A DNA stretch of 64,000 nt from G963665185 sp049723905 (GCF_049723905.1 NZ_JBJKFD010000001.1:3720001-3784000); one strand, 5' to 3'; shown: positions 43,706-52,806, counted from the first letter of the stretch. Notes: generated by a model not told the origin, from the letters alone. Program-made: numbers and translations.

Positions 43706-45361
43706 ATGAGTAAAATGAATACAGGCAAGCGCTTGATCATTGATCCGGTGACGCGCATCGAGGGCCACCTCAAGGTGGAGGTGGAACTTGAAAACGGCAA
43801 GGTCAAAAACTCCTGGGTAGGCTCTCAGCTTTTCCGGGGGCTGGAGGTCATTCTCAAGGGCCGTCCGCCCGAAGACGCGCCCCTGTTCACCCAGCGCACC
43901 TGCGGCGTGTGCACCAATACCCACGCTTTAACCAGCATCCGGGCCATAGAGGACGCCTACGGCATCAAGGTTCCGCCCCTGGCCCAGCTGCTCCGCCATC
44001 TTATTCTGGCAACCCTCATCATCCACGACCATCTGGTGCACTACTACCATCTGCACGGGCTGGACTGGATAGACATGGCTTCGGCTGCCGGGGCCGATGC
44101 GGTAAAGGCGGGCAAGCTCGTGGCCTCCACCAGCAACCGCAGCGACGACCCGTCCGAGCTTTTCATCATCCGCAAGCGCCTGAAGGAATTCGTGGCCTCC
44201 GGGCAGCTCGGCTTTTTGGAAAACGCCTATTTCCTTGGTGGAAACAAGGCCTACCGCATGACGCCCGAGGAAAACCTCATCATGTCCGCGCACTATTTTG
44301 AAGGGTTGCGCATCCAGCTGGAACTGGGCCGCGCCATGGCCCTGTTTGCCGGAAAGAACCCCCATGCGCAGTCCATGGTGGTGGGCGGCATGACCTGCTA
44401 CGACAGCCTGAACAAGGACGTGCTGGCCCAGTTCCTCCATATCTGGGAAAAGACCAGCGAGTTTGTGAACAACGCCATGATGCCGGATGTTGTGCTTATG
44501 TCGAAACGTTTTCCCGAGGCGTTTACCTACGGCAAAACATCCAACTTCTTTTCATTTGCCGACTTCTATGACCCGAAAACCGGAAAAAACCCGTACTTCA
44601 CCTCGGGCGTGCTGTGGAAGAACGACTTCAAACGCTTGGAAAAGCTGGATATCGACCACATCGAAGAGCACGTAGCGCACAGCTGGTACAAGGGCGATTT
44701 GGCTCACAAGCCCTACGACGGCGTCACCGAACCGCTCTACACAGGCTTTGAGGACAAGGAAAAGTACTCCTGGACCAAGGCGCCCCGCTACAAGGGAGAG
44801 TCCATGGAGACAGGGCCGCTTGCCCGGCGCATGATCGCCTATGCCAGGGGCGAGAAGGAAACCAAGGCCATGGTTGATGGCGTGTGCAAGGATGCCGGCG
44901 TGAAGATGCCGCAAATGTTCTCGACCATGGGGCGGACCATCTGCCGCGTGGTGGAAACGGCCATGCTCACCAAACGCATGAAGGGCTGGATAGACGAAAC
45001 CAACGAGCGCGTGGCGTCCGGTGACGACACCATCTATCAGAAGTGGAAGCCGCGCGACGGCAAGGGCGTGGGCCTGTGCTGCGTAACCCGCGGCGGGCTT
45101 TCGCACTGGATACGCATAAAGGGTGAAAAGATCGAAAACATCCAGCTGGTGGTGCCCTCCACCTGGAACCTGTCCCCCAGATGCGCCGCCGACAAGCAGG
45201 GTGCGGTGGAAGAGTCGCTCATGGGCTGTCCGTGTCCCGATCCGGACCGTCCTGTGGAGATTCTGCGCACGGTGCATTCGTTCGACCCGTGCATTGCCTG
45301 CGCGGTTCATTTTGTGGACAAGCGCGGCGGCACCGTGTTGAAGAAGGTCAACATCTCGTAA
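43706..45361 (+). CDS. hynA: Periplasmic [NiFe] hydrogenase large subunit (isozyme-2 type)
   Basis: A 551-residue catalytic subunit that holds the NiFe(CN)2CO site. The L1 motif is RTCGVCTNTH (Cys66, Cys69) and the C-terminal motif is DPCIACAVH (Cys529, Cys532). The 16 residues after His535 are the extension removed by a maturation protease, whose gene is not in the window. It lacks its own signal and travels with HynB. With the cytochrome it oxidises periplasmic H2. A terminator follows at 45407. Confidence 0.96.
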   Translation: MSKMNTGKRLIIDPVTRIEGHLKVEVELENGKVKNSWVGSQLFRGLEVILKGRPPEDAPLFTQRTCGVCTNTHALTSIRAIEDAYGIKVPPLAQLLRHLILATLIIHDHLVHYYHLHGLDWIDMASAAGADAVKAGKLVASTSNRSDDPSELFIIRKRLKEFVASGQLGFLENAYFLGGNKAYRMTPEENLIMSAHYFEGLRIQLELGRAMALFAGKNPHAQSMVVGGMTCYDSLNKDVLAQFLHIWEKTSEFVNNAMMPDVVLMSKRFPEAFTYGKTSNFFSFADFYDPKTGKNPYFTSGVLWKNDFKRLEKLDIDHIEEHVAHSWYKGDLAHKPYDGVTEPLYTGFEDKEKYSWTKAPRYKGESMETGPLARRMIAYARGEKETKAMVDGVCKDAGVKMPQMFSTMGRTICRVVETAMLTKRMKGWIDETNERVASGDDTIYQKWKPRDGKGVGLCCVTRGGLSHWIRIKGEKIENIQLVVPSTWNLSPRCAADKQGAVEESLMGCPCPDPDRPVEILRTVHSFDPCIACAVHFVDKRGGTVLKKVNIS

Positions 45362-45406
45362 TAGCATCCATGTCCGACACGTTCGGGCATGGCAGTATGT
45401 TTACGA

Positions 45407-45450
45407 AATCCCCGGGCAGCCATGTGGTTGGCCGGGGATTTTGGTTGTTT
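45407..45450 (+). terminator. Terminator of the hydrogenase operon
   Basis: AATCCCCGG / CCGGGGATT, a nine-bp stem followed by TTGGTTGTTTTT, about 45 bases past the hynA stop. Confidence 0.8.
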
Positions 45451-45478
45451 TTCGGAGGGCGGAAGGTTGTGAAAATGG

Positions 45479-46108
45479 TTATTGCCCGAACGCCTGGCGC
45501 AAGGCTGCAATGTCGCCCATCAGCAGGGCAAGGTTGCCCTTGATGCGTTCCTCGGGCCAATCCCACCAGCGGATTTTTTCCAGCAGCGCGATATCCTCGT
45601 CGGCAAACCGCTTCTTGATCTGCTTTGCCGGAGAACCGGCCACCACGCTGTAGGGCGCCACGTCCCTCGTCACAATGGCCCGCGACCCGATCCTCGCCCC
45701 GTCGCCGATGGTCACACCGGCCATGATAAGGGCCTCGAAGCCTATCCATACATCGTTTCCCACAACAATGTCGCCCTTGTTGTCCCAGCTGTCATTGATG
45801 GGGAGTTCGTGGTCCCACAGATCCCTGAAAATGGCGAACGGATAGTTGACGCAGGACTTTGCCTTGTGGTTGCCGCCGTTGAACAGGAACTTGGCGCCGT
45901 GGGCTATGGAGCAGAACTTGCCGATGATCAGCCTGTCGTTGTTCAGGACAGGGTAGTGGTACAGCACGTTCTTTTCCTGGAACTTCCGCGGGTCGTCAAA
46001 GTCGTGGTAGTAGGTGTATTCGCCCACTGTGATGTGCGGGTTGGTGACTGCTTCGCGAAGGTTGCAGGTGTTGTTGTCGCCGGGGCGGGGGAAGATGGGC
46101 TGAGGCAT
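45479..46108 (-). CDS. Xenobiotic acetyltransferase (Vat/CatB-like left-handed beta-helix)
   Basis: A 209-residue protein of the hexapeptide-repeat acetyltransferase class. It has the Vat/CatB core: IGKFCSIAHGAKFLFNGGNH (with the catalytic His in GGNH), then DVWIGFEALIMAGVTIGDGARIGSRAIVTRDV in hexapeptide rhythm, and YSVVAGSPAKQIKKRF. It transfers acetyl from CoA to streptogramin A, chloramphenicol or similar hydroxyl compounds; real substrate and resistance are not known. The start follows AAGGAGAA. A family A repeat ends just upstream. Confidence 0.85.
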   Translation of the reverse strand: MPQPIFPRPGDNNTCNLREAVTNPHITVGEYTYYHDFDDPRKFQEKNVLYHYPVLNNDRLIIGKFCSIAHGAKFLFNGGNHKAKSCVNYPFAIFRDLWDHELPINDSWDNKGDIVVGNDVWIGFEALIMAGVTIGDGARIGSRAIVTRDVAPYSVVAGSPAKQIKKRFADEDIALLEKIRWWDWPEERIKGNLALLMGDIAALRQAFGQ

Positions 46109-46121
46109 AACATTCTCCTTT

Positions 46122-46250
46122 CAGGCTGCTGAAAAAGGCACGATAGCTTCGTTGCTGCGAAAAAATTGAACCCGCTCGTGTACACAAAGAGTACACGTCG
46201 CGATTCAATTTTTCTGGCGCCTTGCTCTCGCGTCTTTTTGAGCAGCCTGC
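46122..46250. repeat. Family A hairpin repeat, copy 3
   Basis: Ends CAGGCTGCT / AGCAGCCTG, inner AAAATTGAA / TTCAATTTT, tip CGTGTAC / GTACACG. It lies between the acetyltransferase start and a family B copy. Confidence 0.8.
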
Positions 46251-46252
46251 GG

Positions 46253-46611
46253 GGTGGTCCCGTGTGATTTTTGCCCTCTGCTTCGTTGCATTTGGCTTCG
46301 CTTCGCGGGCCGTATTGAATATACTGTCCTCGCTTGCGAAACCAACAGCGCCTTGCCGGAGAGCAAAACTTACCCGGCCATTAAATTGGGCAGTTCTACG
46401 AGCGTAAAAGTTTCTGGAAAGGGAGTGCAAAGAGAAAAACTCTCACGTCATGCGGCTGAAAACGACACGCTCGCTTCGTTGTTTAAGCAGCCAGCGAAAT
46501 TGGATGTAATATTAAATTTGTCGTCAAAGTCTGAGAATACCTTTTTCCGTTGCCTGTCAACCGGGAAAGGTATTTTTATGAAAAGGGCCGCCGTCTCTCC
46601 TTGGCCGCCTC
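46253..46611. repeat. Family B copy, family C lead motif and partial family A
   Basis: A complete family B element at 46253-46379 has one mutated arm (GCGAAACCAACAGC in place of AAATGC). It is followed by the family C motif TTTCTGGAAAGG near 46410 and a 50-base family A fragment (46447-46497). The last 110 bases before the adaptor stop hold no feature. There is no gene. Confidence 0.7.
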
Positions 46612-47931
46612 TTAATCCGCTTCCCGGAAGGCTTCGTCCAGCCCGCGGATGATGGGGGCCAGAAAATAGGAGATGAGGGTGCGTTGGCCCACGTTCATCT
46701 CGGCCGAAAGCTGCATGCCGGGGATAAGGCGGAAGCGCATGGGGATATTGCGCAGGTCCAGTTTGTCGATGCGCACCTTGGCGCGGTAGATCACGCTTTC
46801 GCCGGACTGTTGCAAAAAGGCGTCCGGGCTGATGACCGACACCGTGCCCAGCACCACGCCGTGGCGTTGGAAGGGAAAGGCCTCCAGCTTCATGCGCACC
46901 GGTCCGCCGGTCTGCACGCGTCCGATATCCTTGGCCGGAATTTCCACGTCCGCCTCCACGGTTCCACCGCGCGGGGCAAGCACCATCAGCGCTTCGCCTT
47001 CCCGAGCCAGCGAACCCGCGGCCATGTCTGCCACTTCCTGCACCACGCCGCTACGCGGGGCACGTAGCACGACCATTTCGCGGATGCGGTCGGCCTTTAC
47101 CTGGCGTTGGTGGATTTCCTCCAGTTCCTGGCGCGCATCCACCAAGGACGAAGTCAATTCGGCCCGGTAATTTTTTTCCTGGGCGGACAGTTCGGCTTTG
47201 GCCTTTTTCAGCTGCTCCCCTGTCTGGACCGCAAGGTCCCCGGCTTCGGCGATTTTTCGTTCCACAACCCGCCGGTCTTCCCTGGCTTTCAGAAATTCCA
47301 GCTTGGAGCACATCCTTTTCTGGTACAGGTCGTGGTAGGATTCTTCAATTTCATTCAGGCTTTGCAGGGAAAGGCGCAGCCGGTTCTGTTCGTCCGCGCA
47401 GGCCTGGATTTTTTGGCGCAGGGTGTCCACCTCGTTTTTCAGCCCGGCGAGTTTGGAGTGCTGCAAGGCGATACGCGCCTCCATAAGCCGCACCTGGCCT
47501 TCCACCAGGGGATTGTCCGAGGGCGGCACGGACTTTCCGGCAAGTTCGGCCTCGATGCGCTGGGCAAGGGCCTGCAGATATTCCTCGCGGCTGGCTATTT
47601 CCGCGGCATCGGCTTCGGAAAAGGTCGGGTCCAGGGAGGCCAGCACCTGCCCCTTTTCCACCACGTCGCCTTCGCGCACGTTGATGGAACGGATAATGGC
47701 CGATTGAATGGGCTGGATGACCACAGGACGCTGGGCCGAAACAATGCGTCCCGGCGCGGTGACCATAATGTCCACCTTGCCCACACAGGCCCAGGCCACG
47801 GCAAAGGCGATAAGCCCCAGGATGAAGAACAGTGCCGCCCTGGCCGCAAAGGGCACCCGGCTGTCCATTATCTGCACCGCGTCGGGCAGAAAGGTCAGTT
47901 CGCTTTTTTTCAAGGCCCGTACGGAACTCAT
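46612..47931 (-). CDS. Type I secretion HlyD-family adaptor
   Basis: A 439-residue membrane fusion protein. An N-terminal anchor helix (about 30-52, ALFFILGLIAFAVAWACVG) is followed by lipoyl halves (VVIQPIQSAIIRSINVREGD; VVLRAPRSGVVQEVA) and a long coiled coil (about 110-280). The beta-barrel and C-terminus have GTVSVISPDAF and GMQLSAEMNVGQRTLISYFLAPI, the HlyD C-terminal signature. ATG 47931 overlaps the ABC gene's stop (ATGA) and has GGAGG upstream. It completes a type I secretion pair; the outer-membrane TolC partner must be elsewhere. Confidence 0.92.
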   Translation of the reverse strand: MSSVRALKKSELTFLPDAVQIMDSRVPFAARAALFFILGLIAFAVAWACVGKVDIMVTAPGRIVSAQRPVVIQPIQSAIIRSINVREGDVVEKGQVLASLDPTFSEADAAEIASREEYLQALAQRIEAELAGKSVPPSDNPLVEGQVRLMEARIALQHSKLAGLKNEVDTLRQKIQACADEQNRLRLSLQSLNEIEESYHDLYQKRMCSKLEFLKAREDRRVVERKIAEAGDLAVQTGEQLKKAKAELSAQEKNYRAELTSSLVDARQELEEIHQRQVKADRIREMVVLRAPRSGVVQEVADMAAGSLAREGEALMVLAPRGGTVEADVEIPAKDIGRVQTGGPVRMKLEAFPFQRHGVVLGTVSVISPDAFLQQSGESVIYRAKVRIDKLDLRNIPMRFRLIPGMQLSAEMNVGQRTLISYFLAPIIRGLDEAFREAD

Positions 47932-50075
47932 GCCGCCTCCATTCCCCGTGTCTGCTTTTCCCACAGGTTGCGGTAGGTGGGGGAAACAAGCAGCAGTTCG
48001 GTGTGGCTGCCAAGGGCGGTGATGCGCCCGTTGTCCATCACCAGTATACGATCGGCCCGGCGCAGGGTGGAAAGCCGGTGCGCCACAATGATCATGCTGC
48101 GCCCCTGGGCGATGCGTTCCAGGTTTTCCTGAATGCGGTACTCGCTTTCCGGGTCCAGGGCGGAGGTGGCTTCGTCAAAGATGATCAGGCCGGGGTCTTT
48201 CATCAGGGCCCTGGCAATGGCCAGCCGCTGCTTTTGTCCGCCCGAGAGGTTGGCCCCGTTCTCGTCCAGAATGGTTTCGTAGCCCTGCGGAAGCTTGCGG
48301 ATGAACTCGTCGGCTCCGGCCAGTTTGGCCACTTCCACAATGTTTTTGAAGGACGATTGGGGGCGGGCCAGGCTGATGTTCTCCCGTACCGTGCCGTGGA
48401 ATATGAAGTTTTCCTGCAAAACCACCCCGATGCTCTGGCGCAGGTGGGCAATGTTCATCTCCCGGATGTCCACGCCGTCAAAGGCTATGGTTCCCTGCTG
48501 CACGGGGTACAGCCCCTGGATGAGCCGGGTGAGGGTGGTCTTGCCCGACCCGCTGCGGCCCACCACGCCCACCACTTCGCCGGGGCGGACATCCAGGTTT
48601 ATGTCGTCCAGGGCCGGGGTCTCGCCCGCGTTGTAGGAAAAGTGCAGCTCCCGTATGGACAGGCCGCCGCGAATCTTGGGCTTCATTCCCTTGCGTTCCA
48701 GGCCGTGCTCGGGCCTGCGGTTCATTATTTCGCCCAGCATGTTCACGGCCAGATGGGTCTTCTGGTACTCGTGCACCAGCTCCACCAGGCGGATGAGCGG
48801 CGTGGTCACATTTTGCGAGAGCATCTGAAAGGCAATGAGTGAGCCCACGGTCATGGTGCCGTCAAAGACCGAATTGACGCCTATCCAGATGACGCAGACC
48901 GTCATCAGCCGTTCCAGGGTTTTGATCATGGCCTGGCCCGCGGCGGCCATTTTTTCCACGGAAAAACTGCTGGAAACGGACGCGGCCGAGACCTGCTCCC
49001 ACTTGCGGTTGCGCGACGGCTCCAGAGCCAGGGACTTGACCGTGTTCATGCCGGTGATGGTCTCCACCAGCAGTGCCTGCCTGCGTCCTTCCGCATCGTA
49101 GAGTTTGAGCAGCCTGTTGTAGAACGGCCGCAGCAGGCTGCCGATGCACAGGGCCGCGGTAAAGGCAAAGCCCAGCACTATGAAGGTCAGCTTGGGGCTG
49201 TACAAATAGAGGATGGGCAGAAAAACCAGCAGGGCGGTGGCGTCCAGGGCGGTTTCCAGCATGTTGCCGGTAAGAAATTCGCGTATCTGCTCCACCTGCT
49301 GCATGTGTTTGACCACCACGCCCGCAAAACTGCGTTCGAAAAAATCCAGCGGCAGTTTTACCAGCTTGGCAAAGGTGCGCATGGACAGGCGCAGGTCTAT
49401 GCGCGAGGTGGCAAAGCGCAGCATGTATTCGCGCAAAAACCGCAAAATGCCCTCAAACAGCACGGCCCCCACAACGCCTATGCCCATCACCTGCAGCGTG
49501 GTTTCCGCATGGTGGGCCAGCACCCTGTCCACCACGTTCTGAAAATAGAGCGGGATGACAAAGCCGAGAAAATTCAGGACCAGCGCGACCAGGGCAACCT
49601 GGGTGAAGATGTTTTTTTCCAGCAGCACCTGGACGCCGAACCACAGCAGCCCGAATTTTTTTTCCTCTTTTTTGCGGATGTTCTTGAAAAATATGATTTC
49701 CCCGGTCCAGATGGCTTGCAGCTCCTGTCGGGTGAAGAACTGCATCCCCTTGGACGTGAAGATGGCCAGCTGTCCGTTTTTGGGGGAGTCTTCAGTTCGG
49801 AAGCCGGAAAAGACCGCGGTGTCGCCGGTTTTGAGTATGCCCAGGGCGGGCCAGGCGGCAGCAAAGGCATGCAGGCGTTTCCAGGGGACGCGGCGCACGC
49901 CGCACCGGAAGCCGTGTTCCGAGGCCATGCGCAGAAAACGGGAAACCGCGACCGTATCGCCGGAAAGAGCATATTCCCGGCACAGTTCGTCCGCATCCGT
50001 ATCCGTGCCGTGGTGCCGCAAAATGGCGGAAAGGCTGGATACGGCAGCAATGTTCAGCCTTTTGGTTCGGGACAT
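47928..50075 (-). CDS. Type I secretion ABC transporter with C39-like domain
   Basis: A 715-residue exporter. The first 125 residues form a peptidase-C39-like domain that lacks the catalytic Cys (AAVSSLSAIL sits where QxECGxA is expected), as in HlyB. Such domains dock the substrate without cutting it. Six membrane helices (about 155-440) and an ATPase domain follow, with GRSGSGKTTL, LSGGQKQRLAIARAL and LIIFDEATSALD. ATG 50075 is used; the longer frame adds 28 residues over the intergenic hairpin. It is downstream of the probable substrate gene and coupled to the adaptor. Confidence 0.92.
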   Translation of the reverse strand: MSRTKRLNIAAVSSLSAILRHHGTDTDADELCREYALSGDTVAVSRFLRMASEHGFRCGVRRVPWKRLHAFAAAWPALGILKTGDTAVFSGFRTEDSPKNGQLAIFTSKGMQFFTRQELQAIWTGEIIFFKNIRKKEEKKFGLLWFGVQVLLEKNIFTQVALVALVLNFLGFVIPLYFQNVVDRVLAHHAETTLQVMGIGVVGAVLFEGILRFLREYMLRFATSRIDLRLSMRTFAKLVKLPLDFFERSFAGVVVKHMQQVEQIREFLTGNMLETALDATALLVFLPILYLYSPKLTFIVLGFAFTAALCIGSLLRPFYNRLLKLYDAEGRRQALLVETITGMNTVKSLALEPSRNRKWEQVSAASVSSSFSVEKMAAAGQAMIKTLERLMTVCVIWIGVNSVFDGTMTVGSLIAFQMLSQNVTTPLIRLVELVHEYQKTHLAVNMLGEIMNRRPEHGLERKGMKPKIRGGLSIRELHFSYNAGETPALDDINLDVRPGEVVGVVGRSGSGKTTLTRLIQGLYPVQQGTIAFDGVDIREMNIAHLRQSIGVVLQENFIFHGTVRENISLARPQSSFKNIVEVAKLAGADEFIRKLPQGYETILDENGANLSGGQKQRLAIARALMKDPGLIIFDEATSALDPESEYRIQENLERIAQGRSMIIVAHRLSTLRRADRILVMDNGRITALGSHTELLLVSPTYRNLWEKQTRGMEAA

Positions 50076-50130
50076 ACGGCCTCTGCTTTGCGTAATGGTG
50101 TCTTGGGGACTCGGGAGGTCGGGGCACATC

Positions 50131-50154
50131 CCGGAGGCCGCTACGGACCTCCGG
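50131..50154 (-). other. Hairpin between the secreted-protein gene and the exporter gene
   Basis: CCGGAGG / CCTCCGG stem with a 10-base loop, in the 124-base gap. Without a T-run it is more likely an mRNA stabiliser or weak attenuator than a full terminator. It would allow more substrate than exporter to be made, as in other type I systems. Confidence 0.55.
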
Positions 50155-50199
50155 AACATGCCCGCAGGTTACGCTCTTACAAAACTTGGCAGTTTCTGA

Positions 50200-50736
50200 T
50201 CAGCTGGCCAGGAATTTCAGATTCTTTTCCTTGGTTCCGGAGACGGAACTGGAGGTTGCCGACGCACTCAGGGCGGTGTGGTCGCGGTAGGCCAGGGACT
50301 GGCTTTTCGAGGCGCTGGCAACGGAGCCGGACTTGACCGAATCGACCAGGTCCTTGGCTTCGTCGACGATACCGGCCACCTGGTCGTAGTATTCCTTGCC
50401 TTCCTTGTAGGTTCCCGCTGCCCAGTTGCTGGCTGTCTTTATCTTGCTGGCGGTCCAGGACGCGGCCGTGGAAACGGTGTTGCCAACCCAGTTGGCGGCG
50501 GTTTTGGCTTTGCCGAAAGCCCAGGAAGCCGCGGAGCTGATGGTGCTGGATGTGAGTTTGGTTGTTCCGTCCTTTACGCTTTTCACAAAGCTGGAAGCCG
50601 TGGACACGGTGCTGCTGATAAAGGAAGAAGCCTCCTTGTACTTCTTGGAAACAAAGGATGCTGCGGTGGAGTACGTTTTTTTGGCAAAGGACTTGACCTG
50701 GGAAACCTTTTTCTTGAGCCACGAGAATAAGCTCAT
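50200..50736 (-). CDS. Probable type I secretion substrate made of 11-residue amphipathic repeats
   Basis: A 178-residue Ser/Ala/Lys/Thr-rich protein of no family I recognise. Aromatic or large residues fall exactly every 11 positions from residue 6 to 116: W6, F17, F28, F39, F50, L61, W72, W83, W94, W105, Y116. A second mostly hydrophobic position lies five residues after each (V11, Y22, Y33, V44, I66, V88, I99, Y110). This predicts a long hendecad amphipathic helix. The last 45 residues are Ser/Ala-rich and end KNLKFLAS, like a type I secretion signal. There is no double-glycine leader and no RTX repeat. ATG 50736 has AAGGAG eight bases upstream. A sigma-54 promoter precedes it and the exporter genes follow it. 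Confidence 0.72.
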   Translation of the reverse strand: MSLFSWLKKKVSQVKSFAKKTYSTAASFVSKKYKEASSFISSTVSTASSFVKSVKDGTTKLTSSTISSAASWAFGKAKTAANWVGNTVSTAASWTASKIKTASNWAAGTYKEGKEYYDQVAGIVDEAKDLVDSVKSGSVASASKSQSLAYRDHTALSASATSSSVSGTKEKNLKFLAS

Positions 50737-50801
50737 CTCCATTCTCCTTTTGTAGAAATTGATGCATTTCCGGCGAATGCCGGGCTCCTTTGCCGTATAC
50801 A

Positions 50802-50818
50802 AAGCACTCCCTGTGCCA
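50802..50818 (-). promoter_or_regulatory. Sigma-54 (-24/-12) promoter of the secretion operon
   Basis: On the minus strand TGGCACAGGGAGTGCTT. The invariant GG and GC are present with exactly ten bases between them, and TGGCAC is a perfect -24 box. It ends about 65 bases before the ATG. The divergent gene at 51148 encodes a sigma-54 activator. Confidence 0.8.
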
Positions 50819-51147
50819 TAATCATAACAATTTGTTTTTATATAATTTTTTAAAATTGAAGCAGATCTTTTCAAGCTGATATTTCAGTATGAAAATTGAT
50901 TTCAGCAGAGGTTTACGATATTTGGGTAATCGGCAAGAATGCTTTTGTATTGCCGAGACAACAGATAAATTTTCTTTTGAAATAATTTGGTACGCAGATT
51001 GCGTTTGCATTTTTGTCTGTAGTTGCCTTCTTTCCGGATTGGGCTGTGATTGGGACGGGGACCGATTTGAAAGAGCAGGAGGGTCTATAATCCTGCTCGT
51101 TAAAAGCCGATCCGAAATATCTCCAACTGTCTTCAAAGGATCAGCAG
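50819..51147. promoter_or_regulatory. Divergent regulatory region
   Basis: AT-rich in its first half. At 51073-51098 an inverted repeat GAGCAGGA / TCCTGCTC brackets a TATAAT hexamer (51086-51091) upstream of the activator gene, a possible autoregulatory operator over its promoter. Activator sites for the sigma-54 promoter should also lie here, but none is certain. Confidence 0.5.
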
Positions 51148-52683
51148 ATGCCGTACGTCAGTTTTCTCAAGGAACTTGCCGGAGAGATTTCCATCCAGGA
51201 ATTGCAGAAACGTTTTCTGAAACTTGTTTTGAATCTGCAAAACGTGGAGCGCGGTTCCATATGGATACGCAAAGGGGATGTGATAGAGTGTGTTGAGGCC
51301 GAGGGTGTGGAAAAGCACAAGATACTCGGCATGCAATTGGATATGGAAAAAAACAGCCTTGTCCGGTGGGTGCTGGAAAACAGGGAAATGACCATAGCCG
51401 AAGGCGGCGTGGACAAGCGGCATTATGCGGGTGTTGAAGACGATTTCAAGCTCAAGAGCAAGCTTATCCTTTGCTTTCCGCTGTTTCTTTCAAGCGGCGA
51501 GATATACGGGGTTTTGCAGGTTATAGACACCAGCTCGCAAGGGGCGCGGCTGAACCTGAAGCCGGAGCACATGAAGATATTGCAGGACATGGTGGACATA
51601 GGTTCCATTGCCCTGTCCAACGCCCTTGTCCGGGACAAGCATCTGCAACGGGTGGAACACCTTACCCGCACCATAGATTCCATGTATACCGGGCGTTTCA
51701 TCCACGGAGTGAGCCGGTCTTTCAGCAAGGTGCTGGAACTTGTGGACAGCTACGCCGCCACCGACTACCCGGTGCTCATCTACGGGGAATCCGGCACGGG
51801 CAAGGAGATAATTGCCCGCGAAATCCACCGCCGCAGCCGCCGCAACACAAAAAACATGCTCATCCAGAACTGCAGCGCCATTCCCACGCACCTTCTGGAA
51901 TCCGAGCTGTTCGGCTACGTGAAGGGAGCTTTTACAGGGGCTTCGCAGAACAGGGCAGGCCTTTTGGAAGCAGCCAATGGCGGCACCGTGTTTCTCGATG
52001 AGCTTGGAGAGATGGAATACGGGCTGCAAGCCAAGGTGCTCCGGGCGTTGGAAGACAACATCATCAAGCCGCTTGGTTCGCCGCAGAGCCGTAGAATCAA
52101 CCTGCGCATCATCTCAGCCACCAACAAAAACCTGGAAAAGGCCATTGCCTGCGGGGAATTCCGGCAGGATTTGTTCTACAGGCTGAACGTCCTGCCTGTT
52201 TCGCTTCCGCCACTGCGCCGTCGCCGCGAGGATATCCCCTTTCTTGTGGAGCATTTTCTCAAGCGCGAATCCGAGTTTATGAAGACTCCGCGCAAAACCC
52301 TCACAGCTGAAACCATGCGCAAGCTGTGCGCCTACCGCTGGCCCGGAAACATCCGCGAACTGGAAAACTTCATCCGCCAGCTCATGGTGATTTGTCCGGC
52401 AGAGACCGTGGAGCCGGGCCACCTGCCGACCTACATTCTGGAAAACAAATGGGAGCAGGTAGCCCCGTTCGACCAGGCGCGGGAAAAGTATATTTTCTAC
52501 AGCGAGGAGAGCCCGCGTTCCACAATCAACATCGACGGCATGTCCTGGGCCGATATGGAACGGGTCTATGCCGAATTCGTGCTTGAAAAGACCGATGGAA
52601 ACATCTCCCGCGCGGCTCGGCTGGCGAATCTGAGCCGGTCGACCTTTGATTCCCGACTATCCCGCCTCCAAATTAAGAAATGA
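51148..52683 (+). CDS. Sigma-54-dependent activator with GAF sensor (NtrC family)
   Basis: A 511-residue regulator. The N-terminal GAF-like sensor spans about 15-160. The AAA+ domain (about 190-425) has Walker A GESGTGKE, the sigma-54 contact loop KGAFTGAS, Walker B TVFLDELGEM and the R-finger region FRQDLFYRLNVLPV. A C-terminal Fis-type helix-turn-helix (about 475-510) contains NISRAARLANLSRSTFDSRL. GAF in place of a receiver domain means it senses a small molecule or state directly. It faces the secretion operon across 410 bases. The site before ATG 51148 is AAAGGA. A family B repeat begins right at its stop. Confidence 0.93.
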   Translation: MPYVSFLKELAGEISIQELQKRFLKLVLNLQNVERGSIWIRKGDVIECVEAEGVEKHKILGMQLDMEKNSLVRWVLENREMTIAEGGVDKRHYAGVEDDFKLKSKLILCFPLFLSSGEIYGVLQVIDTSSQGARLNLKPEHMKILQDMVDIGSIALSNALVRDKHLQRVEHLTRTIDSMYTGRFIHGVSRSFSKVLELVDSYAATDYPVLIYGESGTGKEIIAREIHRRSRRNTKNMLIQNCSAIPTHLLESELFGYVKGAFTGASQNRAGLLEAANGGTVFLDELGEMEYGLQAKVLRALEDNIIKPLGSPQSRRINLRIISATNKNLEKAIACGEFRQDLFYRLNVLPVSLPPLRRRREDIPFLVEHFLKRESEFMKTPRKTLTAETMRKLCAYRWPGNIRELENFIRQLMVICPAETVEPGHLPTYILENKWEQVAPFDQAREKYIFYSEESPRSTINIDGMSWADMERVYAEFVLEKTDGNISRAARLANLSRSTFDSRLSRLQIKK

Positions 52684-52684
52684 A

Positions 52685-52806
52685 GGCCATGTGATTTTTG
52701 CTCCCGGCGGCGTTGCATTTGGTTTCGCTTCGCGGGCCGTATTGAAATATACTGTCCTCGCTTGCGAAACCAAATGCGCCTTGCCGGATAACAAAACTTA
52801 CCCGGC
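52685..52806. repeat. Family B repeat, copy after the sigma-54 activator
   Basis: GGCCATGTGATTTTTG ... GCATTTGGTTTCGC / GCGAAACCAAATGC ... CAAAACTTACCCGGCC. The long imperfect stem begins two bases after the stop codon. Confidence 0.78.
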
